Source: Flaveria trinervia (taxonomy: Eukaryota; Streptophyta; Magnoliopsida; Asterales; Asteraceae). Taken from it: DNA of 64,000 bases. Where the stretch lies: assembly GCA_025506515.1 (NCBI GenBank), contig CM046442.1, positions 10,305,154-10,369,153 on the forward strand, read 5' to 3'. Within the stretch, counting starts at the first letter, position 1. Each line of letters opens with the position of its first letter. The notes beneath the pieces were generated by a model that was not told where the DNA came from, did not search any database, and saw nothing but the letters and a program-made list of their open reading frames with translations. Shown here one piece after another: positions 21,268 through 32,640 of the stretch. The translations under genes were made by a program, and so were the position numbers.

Positions 21268-21504
21268 TATAATTCAAAGACTTTATTTGATTTTTGAAGA
21301 TATCTTTCATTCATTTACATACGTGAGTTTAATACAATTGTTTACTATAATAGTTAGGAATTCAATAGCTATTTTAGGCTAATTGTAGCCACCATTTACT
21401 AGTAATATTTATTGATTTACTTATTGCCTAATCTTGAACCGTTTGAGTTGTCATGAGTTGACGGTGAGCTGTCATTGGTTGGATTTAAATGTAATTCCTT
21501 AATA
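21268..21504 (-). repeat. 5' LTR of the minus-strand copia element
   Basis: 237 bp, a direct repeat of 16786-17020. The outer end is followed by the TATCT duplication. Confidence 0.93.
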
Positions 21505-21509
21505 TATCT

Positions 21510-21679
21510 AACCTGACGCGAAACCAAAGATATAAAGTGATTCTTGTCGTGTTGAGTCTTCTCTTGGTTCACTCTTTCATTACTCCATGTATATCATTCA
21601 CCCCCACATTGATTCATTGAAGAAAATGTGATTGAGCTAATTGTGTGATGAATGGATACAAAGACGTATACAATGGAAC

Positions 21680-21741
<62 letters not shown>

Positions 21742-22564
21742 TATATATATGTATATGTATATGTAATGAGAAAAAAGTACAATAGCGAATGAAACTAGTG
21801 AGATTAATAGGGTTTAAAGCAAGGTGAAATGACTATTAAATCATCTCAGTGATACTTTCTATCATGTTTTAAGCATTACAACTTGTTAAATTTATATTAT
21901 ATAAGGCTATGCAAATAGAATAGCATACATATACACGATGGGCACTAAACATTATAATATAATAAGTATGGTTCACTAATACGTTAGAGTGACATTCAAT
22001 GGTTGTCATTTACTTATAAAGCCAATTTGTGTTATGTAAGTTGTGAGTGTTATATAATTCTCATGTGAATGTTGATCGAGGGTGACGATTTTCAGGTTTG
22101 AAAACTTAGAACCTAATAGCATTTAATCGAATAGTAATTAAGCTGATGCGTATATTGATGAAATAAGGAACATATGGTATGAGTTTTGTGGTTCGATAAC
22201 ATTTGATTATTTAATGGTGAACACGCACCTTTAAAATCTACTCTTAAAAATCCACTTATTGCTCGGTGTATGAAACTTAAACCCGCATCACTTGCCATTG
22301 GCTTATTATTTACGACGACACACAATAATAATACAAACTATGATTAATCCTTAGCATGCTAGGCATCACATAAAGTTCCATATAATAAGAAACACACTGG
22401 TTTATTATGTAAAACCTCTGGTTTGAACTGTTGAGGTATGTATAGGATCCCTAACAGTTTTATATACATTGTCTTGTAGAAAGATCTTTTATATATAATA
22501 TCTGTTTTGTATGTAAAAAGCGCTATATAAATAAATATATATATTAAACTAAATTGCATTTCTT
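21510..22564. other. AT-rich intergenic DNA with TA microsatellite
   Basis: No gene seen. A TA run occupies 21682-21764. The rest is AT-rich with only short chance frames. Confidence 0.5.
21682..21764. repeat. TA microsatellite
   Basis: About 80 bp of TA, with a GTATAT variant at its right end. Confidence 0.95.
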
Positions 22565-22850
22565 TTAAACGGCCAACAAATAATTTTTAAGTCCGGTCAC
22601 CCGGATAACCCATTGGCGAAAGGCCACCACGCCCGCGAACACAGACAGTGCTGGTGGCCCGGCTCGCCCACCATTCCAAAGGAAACCCATCATCAAAAGG
22701 CCCACTGTGGTAAAACCATTGGTCCATTAGAAGCATATTGCACCTAGTGAGACTTCAACCCATGACCTTTCATTTTGGAAAATCAGGATGTCTCATTTTA
22801 AACCAATTGATATAAGACTCATTAGCACTAAATTACATGTATATTATTGG
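22565..22850 (-). mobile_element. Possible tRNA-derived SINE
   Basis: On the minus strand the head reads TATATCAATTGGTTTAAAATGAGAC (A-box-like), then after about 35 bases GGTCATGGGTTGAAGTCTCAC (B-box-like, compare GGTTCGANNCC). A GC-rich body follows, down to about 22600. The spacing and order of boxes suit a tRNA-derived SINE, but I see no clear target duplication or tail. Confidence 0.4.
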
Positions 22851-23396
22851 TCCACCGTCCATACATATACATATAAATCTAATGCCACTAATGGTTTAAC
22901 TTGTTGGCCCATTCGGCAGCCCAAAGGCAGCCCAGTTGCAAAATGATGGTAGCACAATCATTTTGAAAAAAGATTAGATGATGAACCAAAATTGGAACAA
23001 GACCTTTTGTATCGAGTGAAACAGGGCAAACAAGTGGATTGGAGCCCCAAAGGCTCAAACCCATTTTATATTTGAAGATTAAAAGTAGAGGTGAAAATAA
23101 TTGTGATTTGTGAACAAGAAACGGTTTTTAACTCGAACTGAAATAGTTATAGAGACATGTTTGGACTCGAACTGAACCTCTATGTTTAAAATTGGCTTGT
23201 AGCCTCTTCATTGAAACCCTTGAAGTCGCAATCAAATGGGTAAAAAACACAATCACAAACCGAATAGATCAATTTCCCCTATAAATTAATTTCAAACCGA
23301 ACATGTTTAGCCAAAAAATTGACATTGACTATCTTTAACACAACCCATTTGTGCCAGGGACCAATGGTGAAAATCCCAATACTAGGGATGATAAAA
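22851..23396. other. Intergenic DNA left of the chromovirus
   Basis: No open frame or recognised repeat. It ends where the LTR begins, at 23397. Confidence 0.4.
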
Positions 23397-23955
23397 TGTA
23401 AGGCCCCGTTCTCGGAAACCTCACGGTTGGTCAATCACAGCAATTAAAACATTAAACATTATAATTATACAACCCTAAGCAGCGGAAATAATTTATCAAA
23501 AACCATTCATTTCATTTAAACCACTGTTGTTGAGCAATACATCATCGTTTAATTGATTACAAAAGTATTGTTTTACTCCATTACAAAACAAAGCGACATA
23601 AAATACGAATGGATGTCAGTCTTTTCCTGCCGAGTAGCTTCACCCTCGTGCCATCCTCAGCAATAATTACCTGCCAATTGAAAATGTATAAAAGTCAGCA
23701 TTGTTGAGTGAGCTCTAGTTTTATAACTAATAAAATACTTTCTATATGTTGTATATGAAAATACTCTTTCTGTAAAATACAACGCTTTATTGTATATGCG
23801 AGCACGCATTAACTATATGAACAAATACTATTCGTTCTCTTTACTGTATGCTTTGTATGTTCTGTTAAACTTTTGTCTTTATCTTTCACTGTCTGTATGG
23901 ACCAATGAGCAATACCCTAACTACATGCGCGATGGAAAACGGGTGATGGGCCATC

Positions 23956-24040
23956 TATATCCCTCGAACGGGTCAACTATATCCCTCGAAAGGGTCAACT
24001 GTATCCCTCAAACAGGTCAACTATATCCCTCGAAAGGGTG
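23956..24040. repeat. 20-21 bp tandem repeat, four copies
   Basis: Four copies of a unit like TATATCCCTCGAACGGGTCAAC in a row with few differences (CGAAAGGG, CAAACAGG variants). It lies inside the chromovirus LTR. Confidence 0.9.
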
Positions 24041-24445
24041 TTATGTACTGTGTACAAGGCCGACCCAATCACCCAGGGTACGCTACAAGGGTCCTGCCAA
24101 TCTCAATTGATTGGCCTTATGTGCATAATAGGGTAGCTAACCCGCAACACAGTTGAGCTAACGACAACACGGTCGTGTCCCTCCTGTAAGCTTGCAAGAC
24201 TTGTTAACATTTTATTAATGTTCCTCTTCTTTTCTTTATTGCTCTTTATCTTTATTATTACAATATACTTTACGTTACGATAATAAACATACCACGTAAA
24301 GTCACACACTATAAGTAATAATAATAGCAATAATAATAATAAGGAACAATCATAAGTACTCATGTCATGCATGAAACATCATTAATAATAAGCCCTAGTC
24401 AACCTGGTCAAACCCAAAGCACAGACTCCTAGAAAATTATGTAAA

Positions 24446-24860
24446 ATTTTCTAAGTGCTTAGGCGCATGGGAACTATTTGGGCGCATGAGCCCTGTTCGG
24501 GCGTTTCATTACTATATAGGTGTATCAGCCAACACTTAATCATTTTATCACTTAGGCGAATGAACTATTCAGGCGCATGGGCACTATTCAGGCGTATGAA
24601 CACTTAGGCGCATGGTTATTCGAACGCATGGATACTTAGGCGCATGAGCCTTGGGCGCATGGGCACTATTCAGGCGTATGAACACTTAGGCGCATGGGTA
24701 TTCGAACGCATGGATACTTAGGCGCATGAGCCACTTGGGCGCATGGGCACTATTGGGGCACATGAGCCCTATGCTTAGTCGTCCGACTAATATTTCTAGG
24801 CGCATGGACCACTGTTCAGGCGCATGGCTATACTTAACATTTCTAAGGTAATCTTATCGC
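24446..24860. repeat. GGCGCATG minisatellite with 82-84 bp higher-order unit
   Basis: The 8-10 base motif GGCGCATGG (variants GGCGTATGA, AACGCATGG) recurs about 20 times. From 24579 the motifs group into a larger unit, GGGCACTATTCAGGCGTATG onward, starting again at 24661 and 24745. The first two copies are almost identical. It lies inside the chromovirus LTR. Confidence 0.9.
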
Positions 24861-25518
24861 AATTGAGCTACTGTTCAGGCGTATGAACCTTCTGTGTAAC
24901 GTGTTCCTAGTATGTTTTCAAACCCATAATCGAACCCATCTGTTTTAAGCTTAACATGGTTATTCTAAACATGAATAATCTATATGCAATTCAAGAATCA
25001 ACATACAACATGTACAATGCATACGGGTAAACATACATGAACTTGTAAAATCATTTTAATACATTTTCAGCCGCAAAGATCGTTTAAAACAAGTAAAAAC
25101 CAGGGTCTAGAACTCACTTGTGCAACTTGGTGTATCTTCCTTTTAACCCGCTTGAAAATGAGTTCAACCATCTAAAAACACACCAAAACACACACACACG
25201 GACACATACACAAACACATAAGCATATAAACTTATAACCGGGATAAAACTCGTCATAAACACATAAAAACCACGAATTCTTACCTTGAATTCGTTCACTT
25301 ATTCTCCTTCTTCCACAAGCTGAGAGTTCTCTCTCTCTCTCTCTAAAAAAACGAAGAAGATGATGATGTGAAGTGAGGGTGGGCGGCCATGCCCACCTTT
25401 ACACCAACTTTTGAAAGTTTTGTCCTTTTGGACACTTTTAGTCCTTCCATTTGGACTTTATTGCTTTTCTTTCATTTATTCTTCATATCTTGTCTTTTAA
25501 AAATGACCGGGTGTTACA

Positions 25519-25532
25519 AGTCCACCCCCTTA
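25519..25532 (-). promoter_or_regulatory. Polypurine tract of the chromovirus
   Basis: The minus strand reads TAAGGGGGTGGACT immediately before the LTR start TGTAACACCC. Confidence 0.8.
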
Positions 25533-25556
25533 TATAGGTTTCATCCCCGAAACCTG

Positions 25557-25859
25557 TTATTCCTCAAACAGACGAGGATAATGCTGTCTCATCTCCTCCT
25601 CAGTTTCCCATGTAGATTCGAATCCCTTCCTGTGATTCCATTGTACACGCACAAGAGGAACCATTTTATTTCTCAGCCTTTTCTCTTTACGATCGATGAT
25701 TGCCACTGGTTGCTCCACATAATTGAGCATTCCGTCTACCTTGATATCCTCCGATGGAACAATCATGTCTTCATCAGCTAAGCATTTTCTCAGATGAGAT
25801 ACATGGAATGTCGGGTGAATTCCACTTAACTCATCTGGTAACTCCAATCTATAGGCCAC
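25557..25859 (-). pseudogene. Integrase C-terminus with chromodomain-like region
   Basis: A 100-residue open stretch reads AYRLELPDELSGIHPTFHVS, LRKCLADED, VAIIDRKEKRLRNKMVPLV and VQWNHRKGFESTWETEEEM. This is the GPY/F-adjacent tail and chromodomain-related segment found at the end of Tekay-type polyproteins, which in that family helps target integration to heterochromatin. A stop at 25557 ends the polyprotein about 25 bp before the polypurine tract. The upstream join to integrase (25860-26060) is frameshifted. Confidence 0.88.
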
Positions 25860-26067
25860 CTCTCCTACTCGAGCAATGATTCGGAAGGTCCTATGTATCT
25901 CGGGCTTAGCTTACCTCGTTTCCTGAATCGGATAATACCCTTCCAAGTGAGACCTTCAACATAACCCGTCACCCACCTGGAACTCAATCGGTCTGCGTCG
26001 CTTATCGGCATACGACTTCTGTCTATCTTTGGCTGCCTTCATGAAGGCTTTAATCTTCTCAAGCTTT

Positions 26068-26870
26068 TCAGTCGTAGCCTCGATTACTTCGACGCTTCCC
26101 ATTCTTTCTGCCCAATATCTCCCCAACATACAGGCGATCTACACCTTCTACGTACAACATCTCGTATGGTGGCATGCCAATGCTGGCATGATAACTATTG
26201 TTGTACCAGAATTCCGCTAGCGGTAAGTGGTCGTCCCAACTTCCCCCAAATAGATCACACATGCCCAGAGCATGTCTTCTAGTGTCTGAATGGTCCTTTC
26301 TGACTAATCATCAGTTTGAGGATGATAAGCTATACTAATATGTAACCTCATCCCCATGGCATCGTGGAATTTCTTCCAGAATTTAGAGGTAAACCGGGTG
26401 TCACGATCAGACACAATAGACACCGGCACACCATGACGAGTTACAATCTCCTTGATGAACAGGTCTGCCAACCTCTCGGATGAATATGTCTCATGGATCG
26501 GTAGGAAGTGAGCACTTTTCGTCAGGCGGTCGACAATCACCCATATGGCATCGTATCCTTTCAGAGTACGTGGTAGCTTCGTAATGAAATCCATGGTGAT
26601 GTGCTCCCACTTCCATTCCGGTATATCCAAAGGTTGGATCTTCCCATACGGCTTCTGATGTCCAGTCTTCACTTTCATACCCGGCCACCAGTAATCTTTC
26701 TTCATATCTTGATACATTTTTGTGGCACCAAGATGAATGGGGTATCGAGTCTTATGAGCTTCATCCATAATTCTCACATGTAGATCCCCAAAACGAGGAA
26801 TCCACACCCATCCAAATCGAGTTTTAACACCAAGCGTGTTTTCACCCAAATCCCCAACCAGACCTCTCAT
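26068..26870 (-). pseudogene. Chromovirus integrase
   Basis: Reads HLGATKMYQDMKKDYWWPGM, then jumps to VKTGHQKPYGKIQPLDIP. Family members have an intervening stretch holding the CxxC of the zinc-binding HHCC finger, so a small in-frame deletion removed it. Next come WEHITMDFITKLP (first catalytic Asp), VDRLTKSAHFLPI and SIVSDRDTRFTSKFW (second Asp). After a stop near 26304 the SERTIQTLEDML segment with the catalytic Glu follows, then DDHLPLAEFWYNNSYH. Confidence 0.9.
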
Positions 26871-26896
26871 TCTTTTAAAGTTAAGATGATCTTCTT

Positions 26897-27115
26897 TCAG
26901 TGCCTCATCTTGAAACTCTTGACTCGCTTCATTACATCAGAGGTCATGATCAGTTGATATGCTTTCACCCGAATCAGCTCGGGCGTCTCCTTTCGGCTAA
27001 GGGCATCAGCCACCACATTGGCTTTGCCGGGATGGTAATGGATCTCGCAATCATAATCCTTTATAAGCTCTAACCATTGTCTCTGCCTCATGTTCAGATC
27101 CTTCTGCTCGAAGAA
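26897..27115 (-). pseudogene. Chromovirus RNase H, C-terminal part
   Basis: Reads EQKDLNMRQRQWLELIKDYD and HYHPGKANVVADALSRK, the end of RNase H and the tether to integrase. It continues directly the frame ending at 29956 on the other side of the solo LTR. The duplicated AAGAA (27111-27115) lies at the junction. Confidence 0.92.
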
Positions 27116-29955
27116 TGTCACACCCCCAAACCACAGCGGTTTCCCGCGGGGTGCGAACATCATGATTTCATAGTCACTGATCGACCACTACATGGTTTTG
27201 TAAAACATACATCTCAAATAAGTTTAAAATACATCATTGTTCAGAGTTAAATTTGCGGAAGCAATAGTAATAAGGTAAATTGTTTCAAAACATGACAATT
27301 ACGAAAATGAATGTCCCAAACAGCATGAATGGCCCTAAACATGAGATGTTCCATGCTAGCTTAACTTGGTGCATCTATCAATTACCTGAGAAAACATGCA
27401 TGAAAAATGTCAACATAAAGTTGGTGAGTTCAAAGGTTTGAAAGTAATAGTAAACAGTGTAATGGACCACAAGTCTTTCCATGATTTGATTGTTGATCAT
27501 ACAAACTACAATATTATATAAGCACCGCAACCGAAGCTAGACTGTAACTGTAACAAATTGCCCCTACCCATGCCTACCGTAAGCATGAGTGTGAACATGC
27601 TAATAATGCACCCGTTTAGACCTCCAGTCAAGATTCGGGTAATTAATCCGGGTGGGGGTAGTCAAACCCAATAGTACTATCCATGATTACCTCGCTTTGG
27701 GAAATAAACTAACGGTTCGATAACAGGGGACTTTATACGGTAAGTAAACAACTTATATAACATGTGAAATCATTATCAAGTAAATGTGTCCAGGAAAATA
27801 GTAATTTGCATGTAATCTCCCCCAAAAGGAAAATAAGTAAAATGGGGCCGTGAAACTCACCTGTAATGCACGCATGAATACTAGGAATAGTCTGTACGTA
27901 TGATTGGTCTAGGAATCTCCTAAAAAAAATCACAATATATTCATGAGGTCATGATTACTAACCCTAGATGGTCATGCATAACTCATCCACAATGTTAGTT
28001 TTGAAAATGTCACTCGACTAGTTAGACACGTCGAGTCGTAAATGTTTTATTTAGATTCTTGTATTCATATCTATCTTCCTAAAAGTACATAATGTATTAA
28101 ATATGTTTTACATTAAGTATAATGGTATTATACTTTCCATGTGTATGGGTTTCCCCTTTTTTTAGCAAATATCTTCAAAAGTTTACTTTATATAAATATG
28201 GGCATTTGACAGAATCAAAGGGATTTTTGGGTTTGGTTGTCATCCTCTTTTCATGATACAAAGAATTTTTATAAAATATGATATTTTTATCATATTTAGA
28301 TATATATATTATGATTCCAAAAAGGTATAGCTTGCAACATGTAGCTAGGTTTAGTCCCTCGAAACGGGTCATGAAGCAACAGATGTCAGTGCAGCATTTT
28401 TCTGTACATGTCCAGGATTTTACCTTTTTGAGGGGTCAAACCTTACATTCACAAATAGAGCCTATAGTACTTTTAAACCTAACACTTTAAGATAAGTTAC
28501 CACAGAAGGAAAATCTCCATTTGATTAATTTAAGCATAACTTATGCCTCAATCTTTCAGCCCTATCTATTCTGCCAAAAATTCAGGTTCAACACCTTAAT
28601 CATGTTTGCACGTTTTGGATAGATTATAGTCATCTAAAAATTTCAAGGTTGGATGGATTATAAACTAGACATCCTAAGGTTAATGTTAGGCTCAAGAAAG
28701 TTCATTTGACCATGTTTAGGTCGAGTTATGGTGTCGAAAACATAGAACATGAATCTGCCAGAAGGTGTCTTACATGTTTTTGTTTACTTTTAAACTTTGC
28801 TAGAGTACTTTTGGATGAGTTAGTGAATATGAACACGTCATGATAGTGTATCGAAGATTAGAAACAAAGTGCTAACCTTAAAAAAGCAAGGAGAAAGAGA
28901 TGGTAGTCTTGAAATGCAAGAAAAAGAAGATTGATCCTTTGAACTAAGAACCAAACAAGAAATAGGTGGGGAAGATGTTGTAGGATGCTTGAAAGCTTCA
29001 AAAATCACTTGATCTTCAACCAAAGGCACTTGAATCACCCAAGATTTGAAGGAAATAAGTTGAAAATCAAATGGAGTGGTGGTGGAGTGTCTTGGCCGAA
29101 TTTAGAGAGGGAGAAAGAGAGAAGATGAGTGTGATGTGTTGGTGTAGTTGAAGTGAAGGGTGCATGTCTTTATAAACACTCAATCCTCTTTAAGTGTAAA
29201 GTTCTTGGAGCATGGGTCCTATTCACGGTCAAAGGATGGGGAAATGATGTTCAAGAGTGGTAAGATAGACATGTTGCTTAACATATCAAAAGAGAGGCTT
29301 CATGAATATGGCAAGTTGTGTTTTGTCAAATCTTGTAAGTTTTGTGAGCTTATTGGGAAGGAGGTGGAAGAGTAATGTGGTGGTGGCTTGGATGACACAT
29401 GCATGGGAAAGGGGGGTTTTGGTTTTCATATTTTGTGTAGTATTGGGTATTTAGGTGGTATTTGTTGCACCATAGGTATTTTTACATATTTTTATTTTTA
29501 CTTTTTACTTTTAAAATGCATTAGGATTGTAACAACTTGTATAATATCATATATATATATATATATAAATATTGATGGTATGTAATGATGCATCATGTAG
29601 TTAGTAGGTCCGTTAAAAGGATTCGTTCCGGGTAAAATATTAATTTACGCGACTAGGTGTATTTATAAATTCAAGCTTTTCCAATGCATTTGGTTTGGAA
29701 TCTAAAATACTTTGAACCACCTAAATGAATTTATTAGTACATGTATATGAATTATGACCATGTTCATGTGTGCCGGTTGTATCGCGTGTAAAAATGGTAA
29801 TTACGTCGAATCACCGATGCATGAAATGTAATGCGTGAAATTTTGCAATGTATAAAACGGCTTCAATAATTGGAATTTAATGAAAATCAAGTATTATAGA
29901 TGTAATTATAACCAAGTCAAGGTCGGCTATTGACCTGAAATTGCCGGTTGTCACA
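27116..29955 (-). mobile_element. Large solo LTR nested in chromovirus RNase H
   Basis: On the plus strand it begins TGTCACACCCCC and ends GGTTGTCACA. In minus sense it runs TGTGACAACC...GTGTGACA. The AAGAA target duplications are at 27111-27115 and 29956-29960. It is 2840 bp with no retroviral genes inside. Its size and GTGTGACA end match those of the solo LTR at 9655-12481, although the interiors look different by eye. Minus orientation is inferred from the TGTGACA start. Confidence 0.85.
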
Positions 29956-30487
29956 AAGAAGTACTTCAAGCTCTTGTGGTCAGTGAAAATGATGCACTTC
30001 GTCCCATATAGATAGTGCCTCCAAATCTTTAGTGCAAAGACCACTACTACTAACTCCAGGTCATGAGTAGGATAATTAACCTCATGCACTTTCAGTGTCA
30101 GGATGCGTAGGCTATCACCTTACCTCGTTGCATCAACATGCAACCAACCCGAGTAGGAAGCATCTGAATAGACCACCAAATCCTCGCTTCCTTTGGGTAA
30201 TGACAAGACAGGGGCTTGGTCATTTTTGCCTTTAACTCCTCAAAAGCCTTTTCTTGCTCTTGAACCACACACGAACTTCACATCCTTACGGGTCAGCTTA
30301 GTCAACGGGGAGGCTATCTTAGAGAAGTCCATAATGAACCTTCGGTAATATCCCGCCAACCCTAAGAAACTACGAATCTCGGATGCGTCGTTGGAGACTT
30401 CCATTGCATCACGGTCTCCACCTTGGCCGGGTCCATCATGATTCCCTCAGGATTTACCATGTGACCTAAGAATTGAACTCCGCGTAA
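29956..30487 (-). pseudogene. Chromovirus RT C-terminus and RNase H, N-terminal part
   Basis: Decayed sequence from 30487 reads FLGHMVNPEGIMMDPAKVE in one frame, then RNase H start VIAYASR and YPTHDLELVVVVFALKIWRHYLYG, with FTDHKSLKYFF just before the solo LTR. Several frame changes occur. Confidence 0.88.
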
Positions 30488-31009
30488 CTAGAACGCGCAC
30501 TTGGAGAATTTGGCATACAACTTCTCCCTTCTTAAGGTCTCTAACACCTCCCAAATATGACCGGCATGCTTTTCTTCGCTCTTCGAGTAGACCAGAATAT
30601 CATCGATGAACACAATCACTGATCTATACAACATAGGCCGGCACACCCAATTCATCAAATCCATAAAGACAGCTGGTGCATTGGTCAAACCAAACGACAT
30701 AACGAGGAACACATAGTGACCGTAGCGCGTGCGAAAAGCTATTTTATGGATATCCTTCTCCTTCACATTCAGCTGATGGTAACCAGATTGAAGATCTATT
30801 CTTGAAAACCGACTGGTACCTTGAAGCTCATCAAACAAATCATCTATCCTCGGTAAGGGGTATCGGTTCTTCACTGTCAGCTTGTTCAGCTCACGGTAGT
30901 CAATGCACATCCTCATACCATGTCTTTCTTCTTCACAAACAGGACCGGAGCACCCAGGGAGAGATACTCGGTCTAATGAATCCCTTATCCATCAACTCAT
31001 GTAACTGAC
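30488..31009 (-). pseudogene. Chromovirus reverse transcriptase core
   Basis: Reads LHELMDKGFIRPSISPW, a one-base frameshift near 30950, then MCIDYRELNKLTVKNRYPLP, FSRIDLQSGYHQLNV, MSFGLTNAPAVFMDLMN and VIVFIDDILVYSKSEE with the catalytic FIDD. The core from 30916 to 30488 is open. Confidence 0.92.
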
Positions 31010-31834
31010 TCATGAGTCCTTCATCTCAGTAGGGGCTAATCGATATGGTGCTTTGGCAACGGGTTGAGCACCGGGTATCAAATCGATTTGGAACTCAATC
31101 TCGCGATTCGGCGCCACACGTGGTAAATCTTCTGGAAACACATCTGGAAAATCACACACCACTGGTACCTCAGATAATTGCGGTACCGATGCATCCACAT
31201 CTTTTACGTATGCCAAGTAGGCACTACATCCACGTCTCATACACTTCCCCGTCGAAATCATCTTCGGGATCGTAGTAACGCGATCTTCATGAATCGTAAC
31301 CCAAACTCTTATCGAGCACAACTAATCGAATCATCTTCTTGCTACACATGATGTTGCTTCATAGGTTGCTAGCCGGTCCATTCCTATGGCACAGTCCTCT
31401 ATCACCTCAGTAATTCTAGTGGACTTACCAATAGCAGTTTCTACATCGAATGGTTCACTAATCCGTCTACTACTAGCAGGCAACTTAGCACAAAAAGTAG
31501 TGGAAATAAAACTCCTGTTAGCACCAGATCCAAACAATACAGAGGCATAAGTTTGGTTTACTAAAAACATACCTGACACAACATCGGGACTAGCTCTGGC
31601 TTCCTCCCGGGTCATAGTGTAAGCTCTAGCACTTGCCCTCTGCCCTCCTTCTTCCGACTTCTTATTCCCCGCTTCCGAGCTCTCCGCTCTCGGCTTCTTG
31701 TAGTCTCTAGCGATGTGGCCAGGCTGACCACACCTGAAGCATACGTTCATCCCCATCCTACACTCACTAGTATTCCCTTCCACATTTATCACATTTCTTC
31801 CTCCCTGCACCAGTCGTGACCACACGTTGGTCAC
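31010..31834 (-). pseudogene. Chromovirus zinc knuckle, protease and RT linker
   Basis: Reads CFRCGQPGHIARDYKK, where the last Cys of the CX2CX4HX4C knuckle is Tyr. The protease active-site stretch is VLFGSGANRSFIS: the family has Asp at the first position of the DSG triad and here it is Gly, so catalysis should be lost even if translated. After a break near 31325 the linker continues with VCDFPDVFPEDLP and IDLIPGAQPVAKAPYRLAP leading into RT. Confidence 0.9.
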
Positions 31835-32640
31835 CCACCTTCACCGCCTTATTATTTGGACCGGATCCATCACGTCCAAACCGTTTCCCATTCCAGCTCC
31901 TTCCATCCCCACTCGTCTTCTTCACCTCAGCCACCACCACCTCGCGCTCATCATATAATCTACCAGCCAGATCAACCGCCGACCTAAAAGTGCTCGGCCG
32001 GGTAGCGATCATATGCCTACGGATATCCGCCGGCAGCACCTGGATGTATCTCTTAATCTTTCGTGACAGTGGTGTCACTTGATCGGGCATCAGCCGCGCC
32101 ATTTCATTGAATTTTGTGGTGTACTGCTGGTGTGTCATCGTTCCTGCCTCCAGCTGCAGGAACTCTCTTTCTACCTTATCCATCTCTCTATGGGGGTAGA
32201 ATTCCTCAATCACTAGCTTCTTCAGTTCACGCCATCTAATTCTCCCAATGGCCCTGCTACCCTCGGCTTGGACCATGTTGTCCCACCAGCACAAGACCGA
32301 GTCCACAAAAGAGTGAGTAGCAATTTCACCTTCTGGTCCTCACGGCACTCACTGATATCGAGGATTTCCTCCATTTCCCTCACCCACCGGTGAGCAGCAG
32401 CCGCAGTGCTGTTTCCATCAAAGGTAGGGGGCTTGCATCTCGTAAACGCCCCATAGTTACAGCCTCGGGTCACCTCCGGCGCAAGCTCTTTCTCTTCCTC
32501 TTCCACTTCCTCATTATTAGAGAGAACCATTTCCGGCTCTGGTTGCTCTCGTTCTCTTGAGGACCGGTTCCTCTCCTTCCTATCCCCTTCCCGTACTGCT
32601 TTGATAACTTCGGTCACTACAGACGGTAAGATTGTCTACA
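31811..32640 (-). pseudogene. Chromovirus gag, 5' truncated
   Basis: From about 32635 reads TILPSVVTEVIKAVREGDRK, a Glu-rich linker, then KPPTFDGNSTAAAAHRWVRE. After a frameshift near 32300 it reads ELKKLVIEEFYPHREMDKVE, FLQLEAGTMTHQQYTTKFNE and MARLMPDQVTPLSRKIKRYI, the capsid region of retrotrans_gag. The N-terminal part expected for the family is missing, which marks the 5' truncation. Confidence 0.88.

Larger units (their letters stand above)
16786..21504 (-). mobile_element. Ty1/copia LTR retrotransposon with TA...TA termini
   Basis: A 4719-bp element on the minus strand. The LTRs are 16786-17020 (3') and 21268-21504 (5'), and the target duplication TATCT sits at 16781-16785 and 21505-21509. 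Read in its own sense, each LTR starts TATTAAGG and ends with ATA, so the termini are TA...TA instead of TG...CA. The primer site is at 21256-21267. The coding order is gag, protease, integrase, RT, RNase H, from high to low coordinate. There are several frameshifts and stops but few deletions. The short LTRs and single polyprotein suggest the Ale/Retrofit type, judged by eye. Confidence 0.95.
23397..25518 (-). repeat. 3' LTR of the chromovirus
   Basis: In element sense it begins TGTAACACCC (25518) and ends CCTTACA (23397), 2122 bp. It carries two separate minisatellites (23956-24040 and 24446-24860) and a CT run near 25330. Confidence 0.85.
23397..32640 (-). mobile_element. 5'-truncated Ty3/gypsy chromovirus (Tekay-like)
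   Basis: The minus-strand element retains gag, protease, RT, RNase H, integrase, the C-terminal chromodomain region, a polypurine tract and the 3' LTR. It has no 5' LTR or primer site, since the gag frame stops matching at about 32640. A 2840-bp solo LTR (27116-29955) divides RNase H. Frameshifts and stops occur throughout. Motifs such as FPDVFPEDLP, FIDDILVYSK and WDDHLPLAEFWYNNSYH are typical of Tekay/Del-type chromoviruses. Confidence 0.9.

Noticed and set aside
24446..24860. CRISPR-like array because of regularly spaced short repeats
   Set aside because: The spacers are repeats as well (82-84 bp higher-order units) and the locus is inside a plant LTR.
25389..25781. Plus-strand frame of 130 codons
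   Set aside because: It lies antisense to the chromovirus integrase C-terminus and the start of its LTR, with no family features.
27116..29955. Intron within the chromovirus RNase H
   Set aside because: TG...CA ends with an AAGAA target duplication mark it as an inserted LTR, and plant chromovirus polyproteins do not carry such introns.
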